A stretch of DNA of 33,859 bases, taken from assembly GCA_947259175.1 (NCBI GenBank), contig CAMYKW010000060.1, forward strand, positions 1 to 33,859. Reading direction: 5' to 3'. Below are positions 15,346 to 23,725 of this stretch, one piece after another. This stretch comes from an uncultured Gammaproteobacteria bacterium. GTDB taxonomy: Bacteria; Pseudomonadota; Gammaproteobacteria; Arenicellales; JAANXG01. Every line of letters starts with the position of its first letter. The stretch's first letter is position 1. The notes under the pieces were generated by a model. That model was not told where the DNA came from. It worked only from the letters and a program-made list of their open reading frames with translations, and made no database searches. The translations under genes and the position numbers were made by a program.

Positions 15346-17721
15346 ATGAAGGAATTCAGTCGGTTGTTTCTTTCCGCGATGGTCTTTGCCGGATTTCTCT
15401 TAACGACCTTTACATCCAACGCCACGGTACGCGACTGCTACCACGTCTCCCAGGACGCAGACAGTGACGGCTTTGCCCGCGAGGGGGCAACCGCAAAAAA
15501 GCTTACGGTGCTTCACAGCCAAAAACTCAACTGTCCCAACGGATACGTCAAGCTGGCGGGCGATAGATACGACGACAACGTACCCGGCAACCGGGATATT
15601 CATCCGCGCAGCGCGGAAGTCGCCTATGACGGCGTCGACAACGACAGCGATGGTCGCACCGACGACCCCGGATTTGTGTATCCGATGAATAATCGCGCCA
15701 ACTGGGTGACCTCGAGCTCGTTCAAGGTAAAGTTGAAAATCAATGACCGCGTCATCACGGAAGCCAGGGCGAGGGGCCAGCGTGTCGGAGCGGTCGTTAC
15801 CCTCACTAATCTCAAACAATCTCAAACGAGTCTTCCTCCTATCACCCTCAATTACATCGACTGGGAGACGTCTGGCAGTCGACTCTACGCGACGTTGACG
15901 GTGCCGAATCTGGATCCGATCACCGTGTATAAGGCGATTGTGCAATTTGCCGATGTGGGCAGCTCCACGGAGCTGGGCGCAGAAACGGATGAGTACTTCA
16001 CCACGACGACCGGGCCGGGCACCGAAGACAAACGACGTACCGGGATTCTTCTTCGTGGTTTTCATGAACTGAATGAATCGAAAGAAGGAAGGGTGGGGTA
16101 TTTGGGTAAACCTTACGAAGACGGCGCCAAGTATGGCTCCCGTCCGACGGAAGCGTGGTGTTCGGAATTCTATAACTGGGCCACGACGCCCTATATCAAA
16201 GGCATCAAGAACGAGACATCGGTGCCGCAGATGGTGAGATTCTTCGAGTACCGCCATTCTTATCGTTCCAAAGACGATATAGCCGCCAGCGCCGCCACTG
16301 AGGACTTCCGCGGCGACTACCTGCCGCAGTTCGAGGGCACCACTAAGATCCTGGGCCACTCATCCATGTTTCTTGCCTATGATGCCGATGCCGACAAAGT
16401 CTGGACGCTGGAGGGCAATGTTGGCGACGGCGTCGGGGTAAGACATCGCGGGTTCGACAAACTGAGCGGTCATGGCCACTTTGAATACAAGAAACTTGAT
16501 TGCGAAGAGTGGTGCGCGGCGAATGCCGAGTGCAGCAAGTGCGATACCAACCGCGCCTGCGGTGTCGGATACGAACGGCTCGAGAGTTGGACCGGGCCGG
16601 GAACCAATTGGCACGCGTGTGCGGAGAAGGCGCGTTCCCGGAATAACCACAACGCCTGTCTGTCGTGGTGTAACGCCAATGACAATTGCAAGAAGTGCGA
16701 CACCAACCGGGCATGCGGGGTAGGGTACGAACGGCTCAAGAGCTGGACCGGGTCGGGTACCAACTGGCACGCCTGCGCGGAAAAGGCACGTTCGCGGGGT
16801 CATCATGCCGCCTGCGAGGCCTGGTGTCGTGAGCATGAAGAATGCGCTAAATGCTCGACCATTAAGACCTGCGGTCCCGGTTACACACGGCTGCAAAGCT
16901 GGACCGGGCGGGGAACGAACTGGCACGCCTGTGCCGAAGAGGGGATTACCATCGACAACCACGCACTTTGCCAGGAGTGGTGCGATGCCCGTGATGATTG
17001 TATCAAGTGCGATACCAGTAGCGGCTGCGGGGTCGGTTTCGAGGGCATCAAGAGCTGGACGGGGAGGGGAACCAATTGGCATGCCTGCGCGGAAAAGTCG
17101 CGCTCGAGAGAGAACCACGCCGCCTGTGAACTGTGGTGCAGGGACCACAGAGAGTGCACCAAGTGCTCCACAAAGGTGGGATGCGGCTCCGGCTATGCGC
17201 GCTTGAAGAGCTGGACCGGAAAGGGAACCAATTGGCACGCCTGCCGCAAGAGCACGTCGCGGGATAATAAGGTCGAATGTGAAGCCTGGTGCAATACGCG
17301 CACGGATTGCGTCAAATGTGATACCAACAGCGCGTGCGGCGTGGGTTTCGAACGCCTCGAGAGCTGGACCGGCCCGGGATCGAATTGGCATGCGTGCGCG
17401 GAGAAGGCGCGCTCAAAAGGTAATCACGACGCCTGTATGGCGTGGTGTAACGCCAATGACAATTGCAGGAAGTGCGACACCAACCGGGCATGCGGGGTGG
17501 GGTACGAACGGCTCAAGAGCTGGACCGGGTCGGGCACCAACTGGCACGCCTGCGCGGAAAAACAACGCTCACAGGATAATCACGCCGCTTGCGCGGCCTA
17601 CTGCGAACAAAATCCAGACTGCGTAAAGTGTTCCACAAAATATGGATGCGGGCGCGGCTATAAGCGCATGGACAGTTGGACCGGTCGCGGCACCAACTGG
17701 CACGCGTGTAAGAAAAGATAG
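15346..17721 (+). CDS. Secreted MopE-motif / CHAP-like protein with eight Cys-rich repeats (791 aa)
   Basis: ATG 15346 is preceded by AAAGGAGA. A signal peptide covers about 1-26. Residues 35-105 hold D-A-D-S-D-G-F and Y-D-G-V-D-N-D-S-D-G-R-T-D-D, the pattern of MopE-type metal-binding segments (Cys of 'DNDCDG' replaced by Ser). A beta-rich segment follows (about 105-225). Then comes a region like CHAP/NlpC amidases: A-W-C272-S-E-F-Y-N-W, G-H338-S-S-M-F-L-A-Y-D and L-E-G-N358, fitting a Cys-His peptidase site. From about 385 to the end are eight units of about 52 residues with six Cys each, carrying S-W-T-G-x-G-T-N-W-H-A-C and C-x-K-C-D/S-T. The even Cys count suggests disulfide-bonded modules outside the cell. 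Enzymatic activity, cell-wall target and repeat ligand are inferred possibilities only. It is followed after 44 bases by the next gene. Confidence 0.8.
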   Translation: MKEFSRLFLSAMVFAGFLLTTFTSNATVRDCYHVSQDADSDGFAREGATAKKLTVLHSQKLNCPNGYVKLAGDRYDDNVPGNRDIHPRSAEVAYDGVDNDSDGRTDDPGFVYPMNNRANWVTSSSFKVKLKINDRVITEARARGQRVGAVVTLTNLKQSQTSLPPITLNYIDWETSGSRLYATLTVPNLDPITVYKAIVQFADVGSSTELGAETDEYFTTTTGPGTEDKRRTGILLRGFHELNESKEGRVGYLGKPYEDGAKYGSRPTEAWCSEFYNWATTPYIKGIKNETSVPQMVRFFEYRHSYRSKDDIAASAATEDFRGDYLPQFEGTTKILGHSSMFLAYDADADKVWTLEGNVGDGVGVRHRGFDKLSGHGHFEYKKLDCEEWCAANAECSKCDTNRACGVGYERLESWTGPGTNWHACAEKARSRNNHNACLSWCNANDNCKKCDTNRACGVGYERLKSWTGSGTNWHACAEKARSRGHHAACEAWCREHEECAKCSTIKTCGPGYTRLQSWTGRGTNWHACAEEGITIDNHALCQEWCDARDDCIKCDTSSGCGVGFEGIKSWTGRGTNWHACAEKSRSRENHAACELWCRDHRECTKCSTKVGCGSGYARLKSWTGKGTNWHACRKSTSRDNKVECEAWCNTRTDCVKCDTNSACGVGFERLESWTGPGSNWHACAEKARSKGNHDACMAWCNANDNCRKCDTNRACGVGYERLKSWTGSGTNWHACAEKQRSQDNHAACAAYCEQNPDCVKCSTKYGCGRGYKRMDSWTGRGTNWHACKKR
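16492..17718 (+). repeat. Eight tandem ~156-bp coding repeats
   Basis: In-frame tandem units of 156 bp (unit 5 is one codon shorter) encode the Cys-rich modules of the 791-aa protein. Most units have diverged, but bases 16671-16784 and 17448-17561, five units apart, differ at only three of 114 positions. This points to recent duplication or gene conversion within the array. Confidence 0.85.
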
Positions 17722-17765
17722 CGCAACGGCTGCAACCAGGATTCCTGAGTTCCGGGAGGCAACTG

Positions 17766-19637
17766 ATGAAGGCATGGATTAAGTACGCTGCACCCGTAGC
17801 TGTCGTGTCGCTTATTGCATTGTTCGCTTGGGTATGGGTTGAGTACCTGCAGCAACGCCCTTGGCCACCGGAACTGAATAGCCCAGGCGCCACATTTCAG
17901 TCTGGAGATGTGTATACCTTTACCTGGATCCCGGCTGCAACCGGGCCAAAGGCCGAATTTTATTACCTGCAGCAATCAACGAATAAGAATTTCAGCTCAC
18001 CCACCGCATATAAAGTGGCGCACCAAGCTGCCGGGACTCAACAACAATCAGGTCAAATCGTCGCACCGGAAGGTCCGGTAACGTATTATTATCGGATTGT
18101 CGCCGGCTATACGAGTAAATATTTCAGCCCGGCGGATATACTGAGTGACCCCTCTAACGTCGTTTCAATATCAATCACGCCGTTACCGACTCCTTCGGTT
18201 TTACCTATTACCAAGAAGCTGTATTCCGGTGAAGATTACACTATCAGCTGGACGTCGATCACAAAGGCGAATGCCTATCTACTGGAAGAGAAACGGCCAG
18301 ATGGCGCCACCAAGGATTACAAGCCAACCACCACCTCACACAAGTTTGTTGCACCACCGCTCAAACAAGATGGCAGTTTTTCCTATCGCGTTAAAGCGGC
18401 GAATGCCGCTGGTTCAAAATGGGTCTATATTACCGGCTGGTCCAACCAACAGAGCATAATGATTACGCATGTGGAGCCGCCGCCAAATCTAAAAGTCAGC
18501 CCGAGCTCTGTTCACTACCCAAATAAGTACCAGCTGAGTTGGGGAGTCCCGACTCCCGGACCACAGCCGACTACGTCCTACACCTATAGTCTGCGCGAGA
18601 AAAAATCATCGCAGCCTCCCAAGGTGCTTGCCGCGCAAAGCCAGACAACGTATACCGCTGCGGCGCCTAAGGTGACGAGTAGTACGACTCACGTCTATGA
18701 GGTGATGGCGTATTTTGGTAAGAATCCAATGACGTTCTTTTCATCGCCGGTTAGCGTCACGATTACACCACCACCACCGCCACCGCCGCCCCAGATTACG
18801 AGTGTGTCGCCAGATATGGCGCCGATAGGAACCGAGGTGACGATTAATGGCAAGTACTTTAGCGGGGCGAAACTCGAATTGTATTCCTCCGCCACCGGCA
18901 AAAGCATCACTGTGACACCGAAGAGTCTTACGGCCGATAAGGTCGTATTCAAGGTGCCGTCGGCGGCGTCGTTAAAGACCACCCATGTCCAGCTTATCGT
19001 TAACAAGGTCACTGTCAAAAAGGCCTTTCAAGTGACACGTGCGACCGGCAAGTTCGTGGAACGGCAAGACAAGGTGCAACCCAAAACCCATACCTGCGGC
19101 AAGTTTACTGCAGAGGTGGATTGGCCTCCAAAACAACTCAACATATTCACCGGCCGATTCAAGCAAGGCACGACACCCTTGATCAACTTTGCAACCGGGT
19201 TTAAGGGTACGAATATGGTCAAGAGCGGCTTAGGATTCTCTAAAAACTGCAAGGTCGGCGTTATGGTTGCCGCGACCACCGGTGGCTTGGTTCAGCCGGC
19301 CTACGTCAATTTTTACAATATCGGTTTCAAAGTAGACAGCCAGACGAACCCGGGTACCAAGATCAGCGGACCTCACGGCATAGAACCCAGCGCGTTTTAC
19401 GTCGAGGGTTATAAGTTGCTGTTCAGCCCTGACGATACCATTGCCGCGGTGGTCAATCGAAATAAGTTGGGGCCCACCAAGCTTTGGATCTACATCGTCG
19501 ATATGTTGACCGGTAAACAACTATACGCCGACGGTTTTAACAATCCCATGTTCAGTCTCAGTGTCGACAAAAAGAACAATATCAGCTTTAAGCCCAGTGG
19601 AGCGCAAAGCAAATTAATCAAGATTCCAACGCCATAA
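17766..19637 (+). CDS. Membrane-anchored FN3-like / IPT-domain protein (623 aa)
   Basis: ATG 17766 has GGGAGG about seven bases upstream. One N-terminal hydrophobic helix (about 7-26, no clear cleavage site) anchors the chain outside the membrane. Three FN3-like beta-sandwich segments follow (about 34-140, 145-235, 238-335; each with the S-W/T-W and Y-x-Y-R-V style strands). Next are an eight-proline hinge (18768-18791) and an IPT/TIG domain beginning I-T-S-V-S-P-D-M-A-P-I-G-T-E-V-T-I-N-G. A C-terminal region of about 200 residues is unlike anything I recognise. The architecture suits adhesion or envelope structure. It lies 44 bases after the Cys-repeat gene and may be co-transcribed. The gene is visibly more AT-rich than the neighbouring peroxidase cluster, hinting at different ancestry. 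Confidence 0.78.
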   Translation: MKAWIKYAAPVAVVSLIALFAWVWVEYLQQRPWPPELNSPGATFQSGDVYTFTWIPAATGPKAEFYYLQQSTNKNFSSPTAYKVAHQAAGTQQQSGQIVAPEGPVTYYYRIVAGYTSKYFSPADILSDPSNVVSISITPLPTPSVLPITKKLYSGEDYTISWTSITKANAYLLEEKRPDGATKDYKPTTTSHKFVAPPLKQDGSFSYRVKAANAAGSKWVYITGWSNQQSIMITHVEPPPNLKVSPSSVHYPNKYQLSWGVPTPGPQPTTSYTYSLREKKSSQPPKVLAAQSQTTYTAAAPKVTSSTTHVYEVMAYFGKNPMTFFSSPVSVTITPPPPPPPPQITSVSPDMAPIGTEVTINGKYFSGAKLELYSSATGKSITVTPKSLTADKVVFKVPSAASLKTTHVQLIVNKVTVKKAFQVTRATGKFVERQDKVQPKTHTCGKFTAEVDWPPKQLNIFTGRFKQGTTPLINFATGFKGTNMVKSGLGFSKNCKVGVMVAATTGGLVQPAYVNFYNIGFKVDSQTNPGTKISGPHGIEPSAFYVEGYKLLFSPDDTIAAVVNRNKLGPTKLWIYIVDMLTGKQLYADGFNNPMFSLSVDKKNNISFKPSGAQSKLIKIPTP

Positions 19638-19768
19638 CCAATGACGCAGCGACATAATCGACTCGAGTTTTTCGATCTTCTCGCCAACGGCGCCTACTGA
19701 GTTACCTTGTTCTTCCGTCGGTGCGTAGGAAACCTTCCGGCCGCACGACGAAGGGAAAAGAAGAAAAG

Positions 19769-19807
19769 GGGTCGGAACCCTTTGGGAATAGAAAAGGGTA
19801 CTGACCC
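19769..19807. repeat. REP-like inverted repeat at the edge of dispersed repeat copy 1
   Basis: GGGTCGGAACCCTTT (19769-19783) and AAAGGGTACTGACCC (19793-19807) are reverse complements with two mismatches around nine bases. The GGGTC-core hairpin resembles the one at 33361-33400, suggesting one REP family in this genome. Confidence 0.6.
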
Positions 19808-20025
19808 ACTGCTGTCGCATGAAACGCGGATAGAGACGTCGAAATGCGTTGTTTTATGGGGCGTTGGTTGAGCCCTGCACCGTAAGGGACATGAACCGGT
19901 GGATACATTCCGCGACCCGCCGTGAATCCATCCATGGAGGCTCGGATGCCGCATCCGTGCGACCCATTCATGTCGACGCATGGGTTTGAGATTATGTGGG
20001 ACAGCGTTGGGTGCTGCCCCCTTTT
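19796..20025. repeat. Dispersed intergenic repeat, copy 1 (~230 bp)
   Basis: This segment is nearly identical to 32521-32719: I count five mismatches over the first 166 bases. Copy 1 carries 31 extra bases (19962-19992) containing ACCCAT...ATGGGT, an inverted pair. It fills much of the gap between the FN3/IPT gene and xsc (19638-20036), and no gene is supported there. The translated frames across it (for example a minus-strand 'MRHPSLHGWIHGG' peptide) recur in both copies only because the DNA is repeated. Confidence 0.85.
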
Positions 20026-20034
20026 CCGGGGGCA
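20015..20034 (-). terminator. Hairpin directly after xsc
   Basis: TGCCCCC (20015-20021) and GGGGGCA (20028-20034) pair around six bases, only two bases beyond the minus-strand xsc stop at 20037. No T-tract follows, so it may act as an mRNA 3'-end stabiliser as much as a terminator. It overlaps the right end of the dispersed repeat. Confidence 0.45.
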
Positions 20035-20036
20035 CT

Positions 20037-21821
20037 CTAGACATAGTCCTTGTACTTCTCGAGGTGGCGTACCGGCATGGACAGGGCGTCGCGGCGGAAC
20101 GGATCGCCCAGCTCGCGGGTGACCATCACTTCGACGATGGTGGTCTTGCCGTCCTTTTGCGCCTCGCAAGCGGTGTTGAGCGCATCGCCCACGTCGCCGA
20201 GCTGGTCGATGGTCACGCCCTCGGCACCCATCGACCGCGCCACCGCGGCGAAGCTCGGGTTTTCCAGGTTGGAGCCGACGAACCGGCGGTGGTAGAAATC
20301 CACCTGGTTCTTCTTCTCCGCGCCCCACTGCTTGTTGTTAAACACCACCGCGGTCACCGGGATGTCCTCGCGCACGCAGGTCAGGATTTCGCCCATGCTC
20401 ATCGCCCACGCGCCGTCGCCCACGTACGCCACCGCCGGACGCTCCGGCGCCGCCAGTTTGGCGCCGATGATCGCCGGAAACGCGTAGCCGCAGTTGCCGA
20501 AGCTCATCGCCGCGAACATGCTGCGCGGCTGCTCGAAGCGCAGATAACTGTTCGAAATCGAACAGATATTGCCGATGTCGGTGGACACCATGGCATTGGC
20601 GGGCAGCGCCTTTTCCAACTCGCGCAGCATCTGCCGCGGATGCATCTCCTTGGCGTCCTTGATCATGTCCAGGCTGTACGGATCGGTCTCGTGGTGCCAG
20701 GCATCGAGCTCCGCTTCCCACTCGGCCTTTTCGCTGCGCATGGTCTCGGCGCGTTGCTCGCGGTTGGCGGCACAGGCCAGGTCCTTGCCCGCGAGCCGGG
20801 CGTTTAATGCCTCGGCGGCGGCCTTGGCGTCGCCGCAGATTCCCACCGATATCTTCTTCACCAGTCCCAGCATCTTGGCGTCGTTGTCCACCTGAATGAT
20901 CTTGGCGTTCTCCGGCCAGTACTCCAGGCCATGCTGGGGCAGGGTGCCGAACGGGCCCAGGCGTGTGCCCAGCGCCAGCACCACGTCCGCCTGGCTGATC
21001 AGCTTCATGCCCGCCTTGGAGCCCTGGTAGCCCAAAGGCCCGCACCACAGCGGGTGGCTGGCCGGAAACGCGTCGTTGTGCAGGTAACTGGTCACCACCG
21101 GTGCACCGAGTCGTTCCGCCAGGGCCACCGCCGCCGGCACGCCTTCCGAGAGAATCACCCCGCCGCCGGAGACGATCACCGGAAAATTGGCCGACGCCAG
21201 AAGCTGCGCGGCCTGGTCCAGGCTGTCGCTGCCGCCGGGGCCGCGCTCCACCCGGATCGGCGCCGGTATCTGGTACTCGTGCTCGCCGTAAAACAGGTCC
21301 CGCGGGATGTTGAGTTGCGCCGGCGCCATTTCCAACATCGCGCGGTCGAAACATCGCGCGGTGAACTCGGCCATGCGCCTGGCGTTGTTCACGTGGGCCT
21401 GATACTTGGTAATGGTCTCAAAAAACGGCAGCTGCTGGGCCTCCTGGAAGCCCCCCAGCCCCTGGGTCATGGTCCCGGTCTCCGGTGTAATCACCACCAC
21501 CGGCGAATGCGCCCAGTAGGCGGCGGCGATCGCGGTGACGAAATTGGTGATCCCGGGCCCGTTCTGGGCGATGCATACCCCATGGCGGCCGCTTACCCGC
21601 GCGTAGCCGTCGGCCATGTGCCCGGCGCCCTGCTCGTGCACCACGGGCACATAACGAATGCCGGCGGCGGGAAAGATGTCCAGTGCGTCCATGCACGCCG
21701 AGCCGACGATGCCGAATACGTCGGTGACGCCGTTCGCCACCAGGGTTTCCACGAACGCCTCCGACGGCGTCATCAGGCGCTTGCCGGTCACCACCCCGCG
21801 CTCAGGGAGAGGATGGGTCAT
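20037..21821 (-). CDS. xsc: Sulfoacetaldehyde acetyltransferase (594 aa)
   Basis: A thiamine-diphosphate enzyme that converts sulfoacetaldehyde and phosphate to acetyl phosphate and sulfite, the C-S cleavage step in taurine, isethionate and related C2-sulfonate breakdown. The N-terminal PYR-type domain has V-H-E63-Q-G-A-G-H-M-A-D-G-Y-A-R with the cofactor-activating Glu. The C-terminal domain has the ThDP motif G-D-G-A-W-A-M (about 468-474) ending in N-N near 495. Start ATG 21821 follows AAAGGAGA. The internal M17 (M-T-P-S-E-A-F-V) is where many relatives begin, so the true N-terminus may be shorter. Length matches the family. It lies 55 bases after the GMC gene, probably one operon. No phosphotransacetylase, sulfite oxidase or sulfonate transporter gene is present in the window. 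Confidence 0.9.
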   Translation of the reverse strand: MTHPLPERGVVTGKRLMTPSEAFVETLVANGVTDVFGIVGSACMDALDIFPAAGIRYVPVVHEQGAGHMADGYARVSGRHGVCIAQNGPGITNFVTAIAAAYWAHSPVVVITPETGTMTQGLGGFQEAQQLPFFETITKYQAHVNNARRMAEFTARCFDRAMLEMAPAQLNIPRDLFYGEHEYQIPAPIRVERGPGGSDSLDQAAQLLASANFPVIVSGGGVILSEGVPAAVALAERLGAPVVTSYLHNDAFPASHPLWCGPLGYQGSKAGMKLISQADVVLALGTRLGPFGTLPQHGLEYWPENAKIIQVDNDAKMLGLVKKISVGICGDAKAAAEALNARLAGKDLACAANREQRAETMRSEKAEWEAELDAWHHETDPYSLDMIKDAKEMHPRQMLRELEKALPANAMVSTDIGNICSISNSYLRFEQPRSMFAAMSFGNCGYAFPAIIGAKLAAPERPAVAYVGDGAWAMSMGEILTCVREDIPVTAVVFNNKQWGAEKKNQVDFYHRRFVGSNLENPSFAAVARSMGAEGVTIDQLGDVGDALNTACEAQKDGKTTIVEVMVTRELGDPFRRDALSMPVRHLEKYKDYV

Positions 21822-21876
21822 GAGAATTCTCCTTTGGTTGAATGTTCAAGAGTGTTGATAAGGGACCGTGAGGATG

Positions 21877-23493
21877 TTAACGCGCGTTGTGGTGTGCGTC
21901 CTCCACGATCATGTCGGCGGCCTTCTCGGCGATCATGATGGTCGGCGCGTTGGTGTTGCCGGAAACGATCTCCGGCATGATCGACGCGTCGACCACCCGC
22001 AGGCGTCCTATGCCGTGCACCCGCAACCGGTCATCCACCACGGCCGTCTCGTCGTCCCCCATCTTGCACGTACCGACGGGGTGATAGATGGTCTGGCTGT
22101 GCAGTCTTGCCGCCTGCAGTAACTCGTCATCGGTCTGATACTGGGAGCCCGGCACGAATTCGGACAGAATATGCGGCGCCAGGGAGGGCGCCGCGGCGAT
22201 CCGCCGCGCCACCTTGATGCCGGCGATCGCGACTTGGTGGTCGCGCTCGTCGGACAGGTAGTTGGGGTGAATCGCCGGATATTGCAGCGGGTCTTTGGAT
22301 TCGATCTCCAGGTGTCCGCGGCTGTACGGGCGCAGTTGACACACCGAGGAGGTGAATGCCGAAAACTTGTGCGCGCCGTCACCGGGCTTGTCGGCGCTCA
22401 AGGGTTGCATGTGAAACTGGATGTCGGGGCGGTCCACGGAAGGATCGGACTTGGTGAAGATCGCCACCTGGCTGGCGGCCAGGGTCAAGGGCCCGGTACG
22501 GGTGAGCGCGTACTGCAGACCGACCCATACCTGTTTCAGCAGGCTGTTGACCTCGTCGTTGAGAGTGCGTTGACTGGTCTTGAACACCAGACGGATCTGC
22601 AGGTGATCCTGCAGGTTGCGGCCGACACCGGGCAGATCGTGAACCTCCGGTATCCCGACGCGGTGCAATAAATCCCCCGGCCCGACACCGGAACACTGCA
22701 GAATCTGCGGTGAACCGATGGCGCCCGCGGACAGGATCACCTCCGATTCGGCACCGACCTGGTGCATGCGGCCACCCAGCATGTATTCCACGCCGATCGC
22801 CTGGTTGCCTTCGAACAGCACCCGGGTGGTTTGGGCACGAGTCTGCACGTCCAGGTTGGCACGTCTTTTCGCGGGCCGTAAAAATCCCTTGGCGGTGCTC
22901 CAGCGCAATCCCTTGTAGGCGGTCTGCTGAAAATAACCCACCCCCTCCTGGGTCGCCCCGTTGCAATCATCGTTGCGGGGTATGCCGATCTCGGTGGCCG
23001 CCTGGATGAAGTAGTCGGCGATCGGTCGACGCAGGCGCAGATCGGAGACCTTCTGCGGTCCACTGACACCGTGGTAGGCGTCGGCGCCTCGCTCCTGGTC
23101 CTCCGACTTTTTGAAGTAGGGGAGCACATCGTCGTAGGACCAGCCCGAGTTACCCAGATCCGCCCAGCGGTCGTAATCTTCCTTTTGACCGCGCACGTAC
23201 AACAATCCGTTCAACGAACCTGATCCCCCAAGCACCTTACCCCGCGGCCATTGCAATTGACGGCCGGCTATCCCTGGGTCCGGCTCGGTGATGTAGCACC
23301 AGTCGGTCTTCGGGTTGTGCATGGTCTTGAAGTAGCCGACCGGAATATGGATCCACGGACTGAGATCGCGGGCGCCGGCCTCGAGCAACAGCACCCGCGT
23401 TCGTGAGTCTTGTGATAGACGGTAGGCGAGCACACAACCGGCCGATCCGGCGCCGACGATAATGTAATGGTAATTCTGGTCACTTGTGCTCAT
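21877..23493 (-). CDS. GMC-family FAD oxidoreductase, candidate isethionate dehydrogenase (538 aa)
   Basis: Choline-dehydrogenase-like flavoprotein: [10 protein letters not shown] (10-19) binds FAD, and L-E-A-G ends the first beta-alpha-beta unit. The C-terminal signature holds Y-H471-P-V-G-T-C-K-M-G and S-G-N-T-N-A-P-T (about 511-518), the His/Asn catalytic pair. The family oxidises alcohols to aldehydes. Because xsc follows directly, the likely product is sulfoacetaldehyde and the likely substrate isethionate, as with the GMC-type IseJ. A choline or other alcohol substrate is possible. ATG 23493 fits the family N-terminus. An upstream in-frame GTG at 23541 overlaps the stop of the preceding USP fragment (GTGA) and would add 16 residues by translational coupling. 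Confidence 0.85.
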   Translation of the reverse strand: MSTSDQNYHYIIVGAGSAGCVLAYRLSQDSRTRVLLLEAGARDLSPWIHIPVGYFKTMHNPKTDWCYITEPDPGIAGRQLQWPRGKVLGGSGSLNGLLYVRGQKEDYDRWADLGNSGWSYDDVLPYFKKSEDQERGADAYHGVSGPQKVSDLRLRRPIADYFIQAATEIGIPRNDDCNGATQEGVGYFQQTAYKGLRWSTAKGFLRPAKRRANLDVQTRAQTTRVLFEGNQAIGVEYMLGGRMHQVGAESEVILSAGAIGSPQILQCSGVGPGDLLHRVGIPEVHDLPGVGRNLQDHLQIRLVFKTSQRTLNDEVNSLLKQVWVGLQYALTRTGPLTLAASQVAIFTKSDPSVDRPDIQFHMQPLSADKPGDGAHKFSAFTSSVCQLRPYSRGHLEIESKDPLQYPAIHPNYLSDERDHQVAIAGIKVARRIAAAPSLAPHILSEFVPGSQYQTDDELLQAARLHSQTIYHPVGTCKMGDDETAVVDDRLRVHGIGRLRVVDASIMPEIVSGNTNAPTIMIAEKAADMIVEDAHHNAR

Positions 23494-23537
23494 GAGCGTT
23501 ATTCCAGATCCGATCACGTCATCCGCGATTTGCTCGA

Positions 23538-23699
23538 TCACCTCTCGGTAAGCACCGGGCAGTGCGCCAGGATGTTGACCTTGTGCGCGACGCTGCCGAT
23601 CAGCATGTCTTTAATTCCCGTCAGGCCGCAGATGCCCATGGCGATGAGAGCTACTGTCTCGGTCTTAGCCGGATCCGACTTATTGTATAGGTAAACCAT
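23538..23699 (-). pseudogene. Universal stress protein C-terminal remnant (53 codons)
   Basis: The minus-strand frame from ATG 23699 to TGA 23538 encodes 53 residues ending A-M-G-I-C-G-L-T-G-I-K-D-M-L-I-G-S-V-A-H, then K-V-N-I-L-A-H-C-P-V-L-T-E-R. This is the standard UspA C-terminus (G-x-x-G...L-G-S-V-A-x-x-V...C-P-V-L). The normal 140- to 160-aa protein is missing everything before it, and the few upstream residues (M-V-Y-L-Y-N-K) do not look like USP. Usp genes often accompany TRAP-type uptake systems, including organosulfonate ones. Its stop overlaps a possible GTG start of the GMC gene, suggesting an original operon. Whether the short peptide is made is unknown. Confidence 0.7.
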
Positions 23700-23707
23700 G
23701 AGACGCG

Positions 23708-23725
23708 CTGACCCCCTTTAACAGT
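23708..23725. repeat. REP-like half-site at the junction of two gene fragments
   Basis: CTGACCCCCTTTAACAGT matches CTGACCCCCTTTTACCAGT at 33386-33404 with one gap and one mismatch. It sits exactly between the truncated universal stress protein (23538-23699) and the truncated GntR regulator (from about 23712), so it marks a probable rearrangement junction. Confidence 0.55.

Noticed and set aside
16360-17391. 343-aa minus-strand open frame across the Cys-rich repeats
   Set aside because: It is antisense to a gene with a signal peptide, good ribosome-binding site and conserved Cys spacing; the long frame is a by-product of the 156-bp in-frame repeat.
16492-17718. 156-bp periodic repeats as a CRISPR or non-coding satellite
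   Set aside because: The repeats keep one open frame with fixed Cys positions, so they are protein-coding modules.
19702-20328. 208-aa minus-strand frame crossing the dispersed repeat (and a related 111-aa frame at 32407-32742)
   Set aside because: The two share the 'MRHPSLHGWIHGG' peptide only because the DNA is a repeated element; there is no ribosome-binding site and the sequence is not protein-like outside the repeat.
20338-21354. 338-aa minus-strand frame inside xsc
   Set aside because: Shifted-frame shadow of xsc with Arg/Gly-rich composition and no start signal.
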